Of a stretch of DNA of 10,384 bases, positions 1 to 6,197 are shown piece by piece. The first letter of the stretch is position 1. Every line of letters starts with the position of its first letter. The position numbers and the translations under genes are program-made. The stretch covers positions 1-10,384 of the forward strand of contig CAMYMY010000235.1 of assembly GCA_947259625.1 (NCBI GenBank). Direction: 5' to 3'. Source of the stretch: an uncultured Kiloniellales bacterium (GTDB taxonomy: Bacteria > Pseudomonadota > Alphaproteobacteria > Kiloniellales > JAKSDN01). A model generated the notes under the pieces. It saw only the letters and a program-made list of their open reading frames with translations, had not been told where the DNA came from and did not search any database.

Positions 1-1
1 C

Positions 2-190
2 GGCGCCATCTACGCGCCCAGCCAGGAGATCAGCTATGGCGGCGGCGCCGACGTCGGCCCGCGCTGCGTGCAGGTCATCGCCCGAAAGGTCAGCTTCCGA
101 GGCAACGCCAACCTCGACAGCAACCAGGCGGCCTGCGACGACCAGGGCGTCGCGAGCATGGATCAGACCCGGGTCAGGCTGTTCGAGTAG
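2..190 (+). CDS. TadG-like pilus assembly protein, C-terminal fragment (5' end outside window)
   Basis: An open frame runs from the left edge to a TAG at 188-190, giving the last 62 residues of a larger protein. The fragment starts GAIYAPSQEISYGGG and contains a Cys about 20 residues in (PRCVQVIA), then a V-S-F-R-G-N-A-N-L segment and a second Cys (AACDDQG). A G-x-I/V-Y-x-P-S-Q block, a Cys, a 'F-x-G-N-x-x-L' strand and a closing Cys are the usual ending of Flp pilus-assembly TadG-like proteins of Alphaproteobacteria. The two Cys may form a disulfide outside the cytoplasm, which is inference. It is followed by a strong hairpin, so it appears to end its own transcript. It lies just upstream of the vWA TadG and two TadE genes and in the same orientation, which fits a minor-pilin/pilus-assembly role. 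The domain at the N-terminus cannot be seen. Confidence 0.72.
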   Translation, partial: GAIYAPSQEISYGGGADVGPRCVQVIARKVSFRGNANLDSNQAACDDQGVASMDQTRVRLFE

Positions 191-236
191 ACCGATCCGG
201 CACACCAGACTACCAAGCAAACCGCTCTTTCCTGCG

Positions 237-267
237 CGCGGCCCCGTCCCTCTCGGACGGGGCCGCG
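237..267 (+). terminator. Hairpin terminator after the TadG-like gene
   Basis: A perfect 13-bp G/C-rich stem pairs 237-249 with 255-267 around a 5-nt loop (CTCTC). It lies about 47 nt after the stop codon of the partial TadG-like gene. No long T run follows (TCGCGTCTTG), so it is a strong hairpin without a classical U tract, as is common in GC-rich bacteria. The stem is symmetrical and could also work for transcription from the other strand. Confidence 0.7.
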
Positions 268-643
268 TCGCGTCTTGCAGGAACAACTGAGGTCTACGGG
301 CAAGGGTCGTTCCTCGAGACTCGGTCTTCGATCGCACTTCAGAAACAGACACCGATCACGTCCCCCATGCTGAAGAGTTGCCGCGGGCGGCGCCTCGAAG
401 CATGCCAACGTGCCTACAATATCATCTATTCGATTTTTATTTGAACTAAATACGCATCAAAATAATTAGATTAATAACATCATAACTAAACATATTAATT
501 TATTTGTAACAATGAAAATTATTATTTAGATAAGCAAGAATTTTAATTTGATTACAATACAACTGCTAGATAATGGCATTCGAGACAACATGGAAATGAC
601 GCGGCACTTCGATGGGAGTTTCGCCGCGCATGAAGAGCTATGT
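268..643. other. Intergenic region with an A/T-rich island upstream of the tadG-tadE operon
   Basis: No convincing gene lies between the terminator and tadG. Positions 268-409 are ordinary GC-rich sequence. From about 410 to 600 the base composition changes abruptly to mostly A and T, with many TTAAT, TATT and TAA steps. Two sigma-70-like pairs can be read inside it: TTGTAA (504-509) with TAGATA (527-532), 17-nt spacer, and TTTGAT (547-552) with GATAAT (569-574), 16-nt spacer. Such matches are easy to find by chance in A/T-rich DNA, so the region is a good promoter/regulatory candidate but the exact start site is not resolved. Confidence 0.5.
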
Positions 644-650
644 AAGGGGA
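644..650 (+). promoter_or_regulatory. Ribosome binding site that sets the tadG start
   Basis: AAGGGGA lies 6 nt before the ATG at 657. Two earlier in-frame ATGs exist. The one at 612 has no purine-rich sequence before it, and the one at 630 has only GGGAG 11 nt away. This site favours 657 as the start. Confidence 0.6.
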
Positions 651-656
651 AGAGCC

Positions 657-2285
657 ATGACACGCCCAGAGACTCTGGAAGTCAGTTGGAGCCGTCCGGT
701 CGATTGCGGCGGTAGTCAGGCCGCCTTAACAGGCGGCTGCCCGGGAACCGCCGAAGACGACGGACGTATCGGCGGGTCCGGCGGCTCAGACCCTTCCACG
801 ACGCTCACCGAGACCGTCGGCGGGCCCACGGTCCCCGGCATCACGGAGTTGGTGGCGGCCCCGTGTCGTCGGTTCCTGGAGGATGTGAGCGGGGCGTCGC
901 TTCCGCTCGTCGCTGCGGTCATCATACCGATCCTGGGATTCATCGGCCTCGGGACCGATGCCTCCCGCGGTTATCTGGTCAAGGCGCGGCTCGGCGATGC
1001 CCTGGATGCCGCGGTCCTGGCCGGTGCCCATGCGAAGGACCCGGCGGACCTGCAATCGGAAATACAGAAGTACTTCGAGGCCAACTTTCCGCCCGGCTAC
1101 ATGGGCGCAACGGTGACGTTGAACCCGGTGGCCTTGAGCGGTTCCGACGACGAGATCATCAACATATCCGCATCGGCGGCGATGAACACGACGTTCATGC
1201 GGCTCTTCGGTTACCAGAACCTGAACATCGGCACGGCGACGGAGGTGACGCGCCAGACCATCAGCATGGACGTCGTGCTGTCTATGGACATGTCCGGCTC
1301 GATGGACTGGTCCGACGGCAGCGGCAGCACGCGTATCGCCTCGGCCCGGACGGCGGCGCACACCCTGGTCGACATTCTCTATGGCAACAAATCGGCCAAG
1401 AGCACGCTCTTGATCGGGCTCGTGCCGTGGAACGGTGCCGTCAACGTGTGGTTGAACGGAACGACCACCTACGACGAGACCCAGACGACCACCACGGCGG
1501 AGCCCAGCTTCACCAACCCCTTGAACGGCACTCCCCAGTCCGTGATCTATCACACGCCCAACACACCGGTGCCCTTTCTGGGTAGCCCGGATGCTGATTG
1601 GAAGGGTTGCGCCTTTGCCCGTTACATGAACTTTCTCGACAACCCCGACGGTATCGCCGACCATCTGCTCGGTCCCATCACCACGGTCGATGGCACCGAC
1701 TGGCTGGCTTGGCAGCCCATTGATCCCACCACCGCCCCCGGTAGTGGTTGGTGGGGCAGCAGCGGCGGTTATCCCGACTGTCTGGACCACGGCATTACGC
1801 CTCTGACCGACCAGAAGTCGACCATCGAAAGCGCGATCGACGATCTGACCAACCCAGACGGGGTCACAAACATCGCTCAGGGCCTGGCGTGGGCCTGGCG
1901 CGTGGTCTCGCCGGGCAAGCCGTTCGACGAAGCCGACCCCTTCCCCAAAGGCCTTCACGAGCGGGCCATCGTGTTGCTCACCGACGGCGAACAAACGGGC
2001 GGAAACAACGACGGCTACGATGACGAATTCGGGACCGGTTCGGGCGCCGGCGCCGCCGGCATGGACGACCGCCTGCGCGCGGTCGCGGCGAGCGCCAAGG
2101 CCGGGGGCATCAAGGTCTACGTCATCCAGTTCTTCCACAGTTCCGGGCCGCTGCAGGCGCTGCTCAAGGAGGTCGCCACCGAGCCGAATGCGCCCTTCTA
2201 CCACTTCGCACCGGACGGTGCTGCCTTGGAGCAGGTGTTCAAGGAGATCGCGGACGATCTGTCAGCCTTGAGGATTTCAAAATGA
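657..2285 (+). CDS. tadG: TadG-family pilus assembly protein with von Willebrand factor A domain
   Basis: Predicted 542-residue membrane-anchored protein of the Tad/Flp pilus assembly system, thought to sit in the inner membrane with most of the chain in the periplasm. Residues about 81-101 form the TadE/TadG-type transmembrane segment (SLPLVAAVIIPILGF, then GTDASRGY). A vWA domain runs from about residue 203 to 535. Its metal-ion-dependent adhesion site is complete: D-x-S-x-S at Asp211, Ser213 and Ser215 (DMSGSMD), a Thr at about 404 (GVTNIAQG) and an Asp at about 443 (LLTDGEQ). The stretch between the first site and the Thr (about 255-385) is long and rich in Trp, Thr, Asn and Gly, with two Cys (about 318 and 375) that may pair. 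Unusually, about 80 residues precede the membrane segment, where TadG proteins usually have few. This part is Gly/Thr/Pro-rich and resembles nothing I know. The 657 ATG is chosen for its ribosome binding site; starts at 612 or 630 would lengthen it. It overlaps the next gene by 4 nt (ATGA). Confidence 0.88.
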   Translation: MTRPETLEVSWSRPVDCGGSQAALTGGCPGTAEDDGRIGGSGGSDPSTTLTETVGGPTVPGITELVAAPCRRFLEDVSGASLPLVAAVIIPILGFIGLGTDASRGYLVKARLGDALDAAVLAGAHAKDPADLQSEIQKYFEANFPPGYMGATVTLNPVALSGSDDEIINISASAAMNTTFMRLFGYQNLNIGTATEVTRQTISMDVVLSMDMSGSMDWSDGSGSTRIASARTAAHTLVDILYGNKSAKSTLLIGLVPWNGAVNVWLNGTTTYDETQTTTTAEPSFTNPLNGTPQSVIYHTPNTPVPFLGSPDADWKGCAFARYMNFLDNPDGIADHLLGPITTVDGTDWLAWQPIDPTTAPGSGWWGSSGGYPDCLDHGITPLTDQKSTIESAIDDLTNPDGVTNIAQGLAWAWRVVSPGKPFDEADPFPKGLHERAIVLLTDGEQTGGNNDGYDDEFGTGSGAGAAGMDDRLRAVAASAKAGGIKVYVIQFFHSSGPLQALLKEVATEPNAPFYHFAPDGAALEQVFKEIADDLSALRISK

Positions 2286-2878
2286 TCGACGCTCTTCGCC
2301 ATACGCTCGGCCGCCTGAGACGCCGTGCCGACGGGTCGACAGTTCTGGAGTTCGCCTTTGTCGCTCCCGTCCTCATCCTGCTCCTCTTCGGAACCATGGA
2401 AGTCGGCATGATCTTCTTCGCGGACAGTCTGCTCGAAGGCGGGCTGCGCGAGGCCTCGCGTTTCGGCCTTACCGGTGCGCCGCCACCCACGGGGACACGC
2501 GAGGACTACATCGTCAAGGTCGTCAACCAGAATGGCGCCGGCGTGGTCAAGATCGATGCCAGCAACATCACCACCCTTGTCTATCCGAACTTCACCTCGG
2601 TCGGCGAGCCGGAGCCCTATACCGATACCAACGGCAACAGCGCTCACGACGCCGGCGAGCCCTTCACCGATATCAACTGCAATACCGTGTGGGACCCGGA
2701 TATGGGCAAGTCCGGGCTCGGGCACGGCGGCGAGGTCGTGCTGTACACCGTCAACTATGAGCTGCAGCTGATGACGGGGCTGCTCGCCCCGATGATGGGG
2801 AAAGACGGCAAATTCCCGCTGGCCGCCTCGGTGGTCGTGCGCAACGAGCCCTTTGACGATGGGGACCCGGCATGTTGA
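2282..2878 (+). CDS. tadE: TadE-like pseudopilin with two calcium-loop-like motifs
   Basis: 198-residue TadE/G-family protein. After a basic N-terminus (RHTLGRLRRRADG), residues 18-42 read GSTVLEFAFVAP followed by a hydrophobic stretch ending in MEVG. This is the TadE signature: a type IV prepilin-like site (cleavage after Gly18, Glu23 at mature position +5) leading into the single membrane segment. TadE proteins are processed by the TadV/CpaA peptidase and act as minor pseudopilins. Residues 115-126 (DTNGNSAHDAGE) and 130-141 (DINCNTVWDPDM) look like two dockerin/EF-hand-type calcium loops in tandem, with Asp and Asn at alternating ligand positions. In the second loop a Cys replaces the usual Gly. 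The ATG overlaps the tadG stop by 4 nt, so translation is probably coupled, and its own stop overlaps the next start by 7 nt. Family assignment is firm; calcium binding is inferred. Confidence 0.87.
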   Translation: MIDALRHTLGRLRRRADGSTVLEFAFVAPVLILLLFGTMEVGMIFFADSLLEGGLREASRFGLTGAPPPTGTREDYIVKVVNQNGAGVVKIDASNITTLVYPNFTSVGEPEPYTDTNGNSAHDAGEPFTDINCNTVWDPDMGKSGLGHGGEVVLYTVNYELQLMTGLLAPMMGKDGKFPLAASVVVRNEPFDDGDPAC

Positions 2879-3480
2879 AGCACGGTTTGCAAGGCTGCGG
2901 AAACTTCGGTTGCGGCCTGGCCAGCAGGCTGCGCCGGTTCATTCGCGGCTGCGAGGGTGTGGCCATCGTGGACTTCGCCTTGGTCGTACCCATACTCGTA
3001 TTACTCCTGCTCGGCTCGATGGAAATCGGACGCTATGTGCTGCTGAACCAGAAGCTCAGCCGCGTCGCCATCAGCAGTTCCGATTTGGTGAGCCGGGCCA
3101 AGCACGCCGTCACCGCCGACATCAACCAGGTCTTCGCGGCCGCCGAGTACTCCATGCGTCCTTTCGACCTGGGCGTGGACGGGATCGTTTTCATCACCTC
3201 GGTGAGCACGGACGATACCCTGCCGGTGTCCCCGACGATCAGTTGGCAAATGAGCGGCGGCGGCACAGGGACGTTCACGAGTGTAGTGGGCGCCACAATC
3301 GGGGCGTCGGCCAACTTGCCTGCCGGATTTGCGATGGAAGAGAACCAGAACATCATCATCGCCGAGGTATTCTACAGTTATCAGCCGTTTTTTTTCAGCA
3401 AGGTCATCTCGCCGAAAGTGATCCGGCATTCCGGGCTTCACTATCCAAGATTGAGACCTCTCCACACGCTCCTTCCCTAG
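2872..3480 (+). CDS. Second TadE/TadG-like pseudopilin
   Basis: 202-residue TadE-family protein. The N-terminus is basic with three Cys (residues 9, 14, 27), then residues 29-52 read GVAIVDFALVVP and a Leu-rich membrane segment ending GSMEIG, the family signature. At mature position +5, where Glu is nearly universal in prepilin-like sites, there is Asp34. The middle contains Thr/Ser/Gly-rich strands. The C-terminus has the typical TadE ending (EVFYSYQPFFFS, then a PRLRPL motif just before the stop), so the gene is complete. It starts 7 nt inside the preceding tadE and so is part of the same operon. It is expected to be an inner-membrane/periplasmic minor component of the Flp pilus. Which of the two TadE-like genes corresponds to canonical TadE or TadF cannot be settled from sequence alone. 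Confidence 0.85.
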   Translation: MLKHGLQGCGNFGCGLASRLRRFIRGCEGVAIVDFALVVPILVLLLLGSMEIGRYVLLNQKLSRVAISSSDLVSRAKHAVTADINQVFAAAEYSMRPFDLGVDGIVFITSVSTDDTLPVSPTISWQMSGGGTGTFTSVVGATIGASANLPAGFAMEENQNIIIAEVFYSYQPFFFSKVISPKVIRHSGLHYPRLRPLHTLLP

Positions 3481-3784
3481 CCATGCCTTGGGTGCCTGTT
3501 TCGCGCGCCCGCCGCGGGATCCGGTGTCGGCATCGCGGGGAGCCCGCCTTGGGCGCGGCCAACCCCTCTTCGGGCCGCTCGGGCCCGCCTCCTCATCTTG
3601 CGGAAAATGGCCAAAAAATATACGCCAATACAATGTATTAGAGAATATATTTAATCTACTGCTTCTAGTATATTTCCATAGGTGCAACCGTACTTCCGCG
3701 TGATCCTCCCGGTCCTGCGGGCCGTACCGTTCACCTGTTCTTAACCCCGCCCGTGTCTACTCACCCCTCAACCGGAGAGCGTTC
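3481..3784. other. Intergenic region between the tadE operon and the DUF2336 gene
   Basis: About 300 nt without a gene. Positions 3555-3560 (GCGGCC) and 3573-3578 (GGCCGC) could form a short 6-bp hairpin, the only terminator-like structure after the tadE operon, and it is weak. From about 3604 to 3680 there is an A/T-rich pocket (runs such as AAAAAATATA and GAATATATTTAAT) in otherwise GC-rich DNA. It probably contains the promoter of the DUF2336 gene. No -35/-10 pair with good spacing stood out. Confidence 0.4.
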
Positions 3785-4654
3785 ATGCAGGTCCCGAGGC
3801 AGAGCGAGCCCGAGTCCGCCGACGGCCGGAAAACCGCCGTCGAGCCAGTCGACGCGCACGGCCCGAGAACTCCCTTGGCGGTGGCGGAGCAGGAGGCCCG
3901 CGAGGCCCTCGCCGAGCACCTGAGGCGCTGTCCCTACCTGCCGCCCGCGCTCGCCGCCACCCTGGCGGCCGACGTGTTGTCGACCGCTCTACCCGCCGGC
4001 GACGACCCGACAGGACAGGACGGCAACGACCACGCTGCGCCCCGTCGCACACGGCTTCCCTTGTGTACCACCCAACAGGTGATCTTCCGGGTCTCCGGGG
4101 AACTGCGCGAGCATCTGGTCGAACACCACGACCTGCCGCCCGAGCTGGCCGACGAGATGGTCCTGCACGGACGCGAGCGGGCGCTGACCCGGGCCATGGC
4201 CTCTGACGACCCGAAAGCCGAGATCGAGAGGCTCGTGGCCGGCCTGGCGGCGGAGGCCATGCTGACCCCGACCCTCCTGCTGCGCGGCCTCTGTCTGGGC
4301 CGCCTCGACTTCTTCCGGGCCGCTATGGCCCGCCTAGCCAGACTGCCGCTCGACCAGGCAGGACACCGGATCCTCGACGACGGACCGGATGGTTTCATCG
4401 CGCTCTATGAGAAATCCGGACTGCCGCCCGGCCTGCTCCGGGCCTTCCGCGCCGCCCTGGACGTGGTCCGCTCCCTGCCGCCGGGGGAGGCCCGCGACTG
4501 GCAGCGCGCATCCACCGACGCGATCATCTCGCGCCTGGTCAACGAGTACGAGGAGGTCTGCCCGGAGGACCTCGAGCACATGCTCAGCCAAGTGTCGCGC
4601 CGTCTGGCCGACCCCGCCCACAACGGCACCGCACTGGGCGAAGATAACACCTGA
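3785..4654 (+). CDS. DUF2336 domain-containing protein
   Basis: 289-residue soluble protein with no signal peptide or membrane segment. The first 90 residues are polar and variable. Residues about 95-230 match the pattern of DUF2336, an alphaproteobacterial family of unknown function. It is mostly helical, with LPPxLAxxL-type helix starts (LPPALAATL at 52-60, LPPELADEM at 117-125). The hallmark block is LLLRGLCLGRLDFFRAAMARLARLP, running from about 164 to 188, followed by ILDDGPDGFIALYEKSGLP at 196-214. The start is supported by GGAGAG at 3774-3779, 5 nt before the ATG. It stands alone, over 300 nt after the tadE operon and about 190 nt before the next gene. DUF2336 proteins have been linked in some species to signalling and cell-cycle or motility circuits, but nothing here fixes a role. 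A connection to the flanking pilus genes is possible by position only. Confidence 0.8.
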   Translation: MQVPRQSEPESADGRKTAVEPVDAHGPRTPLAVAEQEAREALAEHLRRCPYLPPALAATLAADVLSTALPAGDDPTGQDGNDHAAPRRTRLPLCTTQQVIFRVSGELREHLVEHHDLPPELADEMVLHGRERALTRAMASDDPKAEIERLVAGLAAEAMLTPTLLLRGLCLGRLDFFRAAMARLARLPLDQAGHRILDDGPDGFIALYEKSGLPPGLLRAFRAALDVVRSLPPGEARDWQRASTDAIISRLVNEYEEVCPEDLEHMLSQVSRRLADPAHNGTALGEDNT

Positions 4655-4847
4655 GCCCGGAGGCCCCGGGCCGGCGCAAGGCCGCAGGACCGGCATGCGT
4701 CCTCTCGGAGCCAAGCAGCGTTTTTTCCCGGTTGGACCGGGTCGCGTAACGAATCGTTAAGTCCTCTTGACGTAAACTTAATCACATCGGAGCAGCCAAG
4801 CCGAAAGGGCGGTCAACGCCCAGGCTGACCGATCAGGAGGAGATGTC

Positions 4848-5588
4848 ATGCACAGTGCGAAAATCTGCTGTTCGATCGCCGTCTTCGCCTTGGCGTTGGC
4901 GCTGGTCGGGCCCAATTCCCTGCGCGCGGACGACAGCCCCGGCTCGAGGCTCGCGGACACGGCCGGAGCGCCGGGTTTCGTCGAACGGCTCGGGCAGCAG
5001 GCCGCGGTCATCGCGGCCGCCGAGCCGCGGGACGCCCAGGGGCGGCACGAGCGCCTGAAAGCCCTGGTTCGCGAAGGCTTCGACCTCCCGTTGATCGGCC
5101 GTTTCGTGCTCGGCAGGTTCTGGCGCCAAGCGGACGGAGAACAGCGCGCGCAGTTCCAGGACCTCTTCGCCGAGCACCTGGTGAACAGCTATGCGCGCCA
5201 GCTCGATCGCTACCGGGCCGAGACGCTCGCCGTCGTGGACAGCCGTCCGGTCGGCACCAAGGATGTCCTGGTCGAGACCCGGGTCCAAAGCACGGAGGGC
5301 CCGCTCGTCACGGGTTGGCGGGTGCGCGGCGGCGACCGGCACCGGATCGTCGACGTCACGGTCAACGGTATCAGCCTGGCCTTGACTGAACGCCAGGAGT
5401 TCGTAACGGCCGCCAGGAAGCTCGGCCTCGAGGGCCTGCTCGAGGCCATGCGGGCGAACGCCCTGAACCGGGCCCAGCGGTCCGGACCGGCGCAGGCCCT
5501 GTCCGACCCCTCGGCCAAGGCCTGGATGCTGGTTTCCTTCATGGGCTCCTCCGGCTCGCCGCTCCAGGTCGGCTTGGCCCGGCAGTAG
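4848..5588 (+). CDS. MlaC/Ttg2D-family periplasmic phospholipid-binding protein
   Basis: 246-residue secreted protein of the MlaC (ABC toluene tolerance, Ttg2D) family. MlaC proteins carry phospholipids across the periplasm between the outer-membrane MlaA complex and the inner-membrane MlaFEDB transporter. A signal peptide covers residues 1-27 (hydrophobic core FALALALVG, cleavage likely after SLRA). The mature part has the family landmarks: FVERLGQQA near 44-52, an REGFDLPLIGRFVLGRFWR block at 75-93, FQDLFAEHLVNSYARQLDRY at 103-122, VETRVQ at 142-147, and VDVTVNGISLALTERQEF at 168-185. After the family's usual end near residue 203, about 40 extra residues follow (NRAQRSGPAQ to the stop) and resemble nothing I know. 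An AGGAGG site 7 nt before the ATG supports the start. No mlaA, B, D, E or F genes lie in the window, so its partner transporter must be encoded elsewhere. A hopanoid-associated HpnM role is an alternative, but no hopanoid genes are visible. Confidence 0.85.
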   Translation: MHSAKICCSIAVFALALALVGPNSLRADDSPGSRLADTAGAPGFVERLGQQAAVIAAAEPRDAQGRHERLKALVREGFDLPLIGRFVLGRFWRQADGEQRAQFQDLFAEHLVNSYARQLDRYRAETLAVVDSRPVGTKDVLVETRVQSTEGPLVTGWRVRGGDRHRIVDVTVNGISLALTERQEFVTAARKLGLEGLLEAMRANALNRAQRSGPAQALSDPSAKAWMLVSFMGSSGSPLQVGLARQ

Positions 5589-5590
5589 AC

Positions 5591-5610
5591 GGCGCCGCCG
5601 GAGCGGCGCC
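5591..5610 (+). terminator. Possible hairpin terminator after the mlaC-like gene
   Basis: A perfect 8-bp stem (GGCGCCGC with GCGGCGCC) closes a CGGA tetraloop 2 nt after the stop codon. No T run follows. The stem is compact and very G/C-rich, so it may end or stabilise the transcript, but it is not a classical intrinsic terminator. Confidence 0.5.
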
Positions 5611-5739
5611 CACTGCTCACCCAAACAGAAGAGCCGAGTCCGCTCACGCGGCAACGCAGCGCGCGTGCCGGCCCGGGCGTTGCATGGAAAGACCTGACGC
5701 GAAAAGTCGAACTGCGCTACAGAAGATACAATTTGATAC

Positions 5740-5756
5740 ACATTCAAACCGAATGT
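5740..5756. promoter_or_regulatory. Inverted repeat upstream of the flp promoter
   Basis: ACATTC, a 5-nt spacer (AAACC) and GAATGT form a 17-bp inverted repeat inside the A/T-rich island, about 70 nt before the predicted -35 element of flp. Its size and position fit a binding site for a dimeric activator, but the regulator is unknown and a chance repeat of this size is possible. Confidence 0.3.
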
Positions 5757-5825
5757 AATTATTTCTATTTATTAACTAATGATCCGATTATTGTTATTTT
5801 ATGTTCTGAATCGTGCTCTTTTTTA

Positions 5826-5853
5826 TTGACTATGTAAAAAAATTGTGTATTCT
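5826..5853 (+). promoter_or_regulatory. Sigma-70-like promoter of the flp pilin gene
   Basis: TTGACT (5826-5831) and TATTCT (5848-5853) are separated by 16 nt and lie about 50 nt before the flp start codon. Both hexamers are close to the sigma-70 consensus. They sit at the downstream end of an A/T-rich island covering about 5725-5880, which otherwise holds no gene. This is the best promoter match in the window. Confidence 0.6.
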
Positions 5854-5904
5854 GTTACATCAGATACTGATACAGTTTCATGACCTTGCAAGGAGACAGC
5901 TCTC

Positions 5905-6135
5905 ATGATTACCAAGTTGAAGAATTTCGCTAATGACGAGTCGGGCGCCACGGCCATCGAGTATGGCCTGATCGCCGCTCTGGTATCGGTCGCCGCCATC
6001 GCCGCGCTGCGCGGCATGGGCGAGTCCCTGTCGAACCTGTTCATCGCCGCGCTGCGCGGCATGGGCGAGTCCCTGTCGAACCTGTTCGGTACGGTGTCCG
6101 CCGAGCTCTCCGCCGCCGTGATCTCGGCCGGCTAA
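5905..6135 (+). CDS. flp: Flp-type major pilin with internal tandem duplication
   Basis: 76-residue type IVb prepilin of the Flp/Fap family, the subunit of the Tad pilus used for surface attachment. A short basic leader (MITKLKNFANDESG) is followed by ATAIEYGLIAALVSVAAIAAL. The prepilin peptidase (TadV/CpaA) should cut after Gly14, leaving Glu19-Tyr20 at mature positions +5/+6, the Flp hallmark. The hydrophobic helix (about 17-35) forms the filament core and inner-membrane anchor before assembly. Flp prepilins are usually about 50-65 residues. This one is longer because residues 32-46 (IAALRGMGESLSNLF) are repeated exactly at 47-61; without the extra copy it would be 61 residues. An AAGGAG site lies 9 nt before the ATG. 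It has its own promoter and terminator, as expected for an abundantly made pilin, and is separated from the tadG-tadE operon by two other genes. Confidence 0.93.
   Translation: MITKLKNFANDESGATAIEYGLIAALVSVAAIAALRGMGESLSNLFIAALRGMGESLSNLFGTVSAELSAAVISAG
5997..6087 (+). repeat. Perfect 45-bp tandem duplication inside flp
   Basis: The 45 bases at 5998-6042 are repeated exactly at 6043-6087, with one further matching base on the left. The unit is 15 codons, so the frame is kept. There is no base difference between the copies, so the event is recent or the copies are kept identical by slippage or recombination. An assembly error is also possible. Confidence 0.95.
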
Positions 6136-6151
6136 GCTGTCAAAGGGGGCT

Positions 6152-6185
6152 CCGGGAAGTCTGTCCCTCTCCGAAACCTTCCCGG
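6152..6185 (+). other. First of two hairpins downstream of flp
   Basis: CCGGGAAG (6152-6159) pairs with CTTCCCGG (6178-6185) across an 18-nt loop. It directly precedes the main terminator hairpin, so the flp message would end in two stacked stem-loops. It may protect the 3' end of an abundant mRNA, which is inference. Confidence 0.4.
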
Positions 6186-6197
6186 GGTAATCGCGGC

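Noticed and set aside
163..408. 81-codon minus-strand frame in the gap before tadG
   Set aside because: It crosses the terminator hairpin and overlaps the end of the TadG-like gene, and has no recognisable composition or motif.
786..2204. 472-codon open frame on the minus strand opposite tadG
   Set aside because: It is the antisense shadow of a well-supported vWA TadG gene. The translation is Arg/Gly/Val-rich with no recognisable domain; GC-rich third positions leave the antisense frame open.
2853..3641. 262-codon open frame on the + strand overlapping the second TadE-like gene
   Set aside because: It is Arg/His-rich and shadows a gene with a clear TadE signature and C-terminal motif in the other frame.
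4721..4741. T run followed by a CCCGGT/ACCGGG hairpin, considered as a terminator for the DUF2336 gene
   Set aside because: The T run precedes the stem on the + strand, and on the minus strand it becomes an A run, so neither orientation fits an intrinsic terminator.
4748..4786. Two TTAA motifs upstream of the mlaC-like gene, considered as a CtrA site
   Set aside because: The spacing is 17 nt instead of the 7 nt of the TTAA-N7-TTAA consensus. No correctly spaced pair was found in the A/T islands near flp or tadG either.
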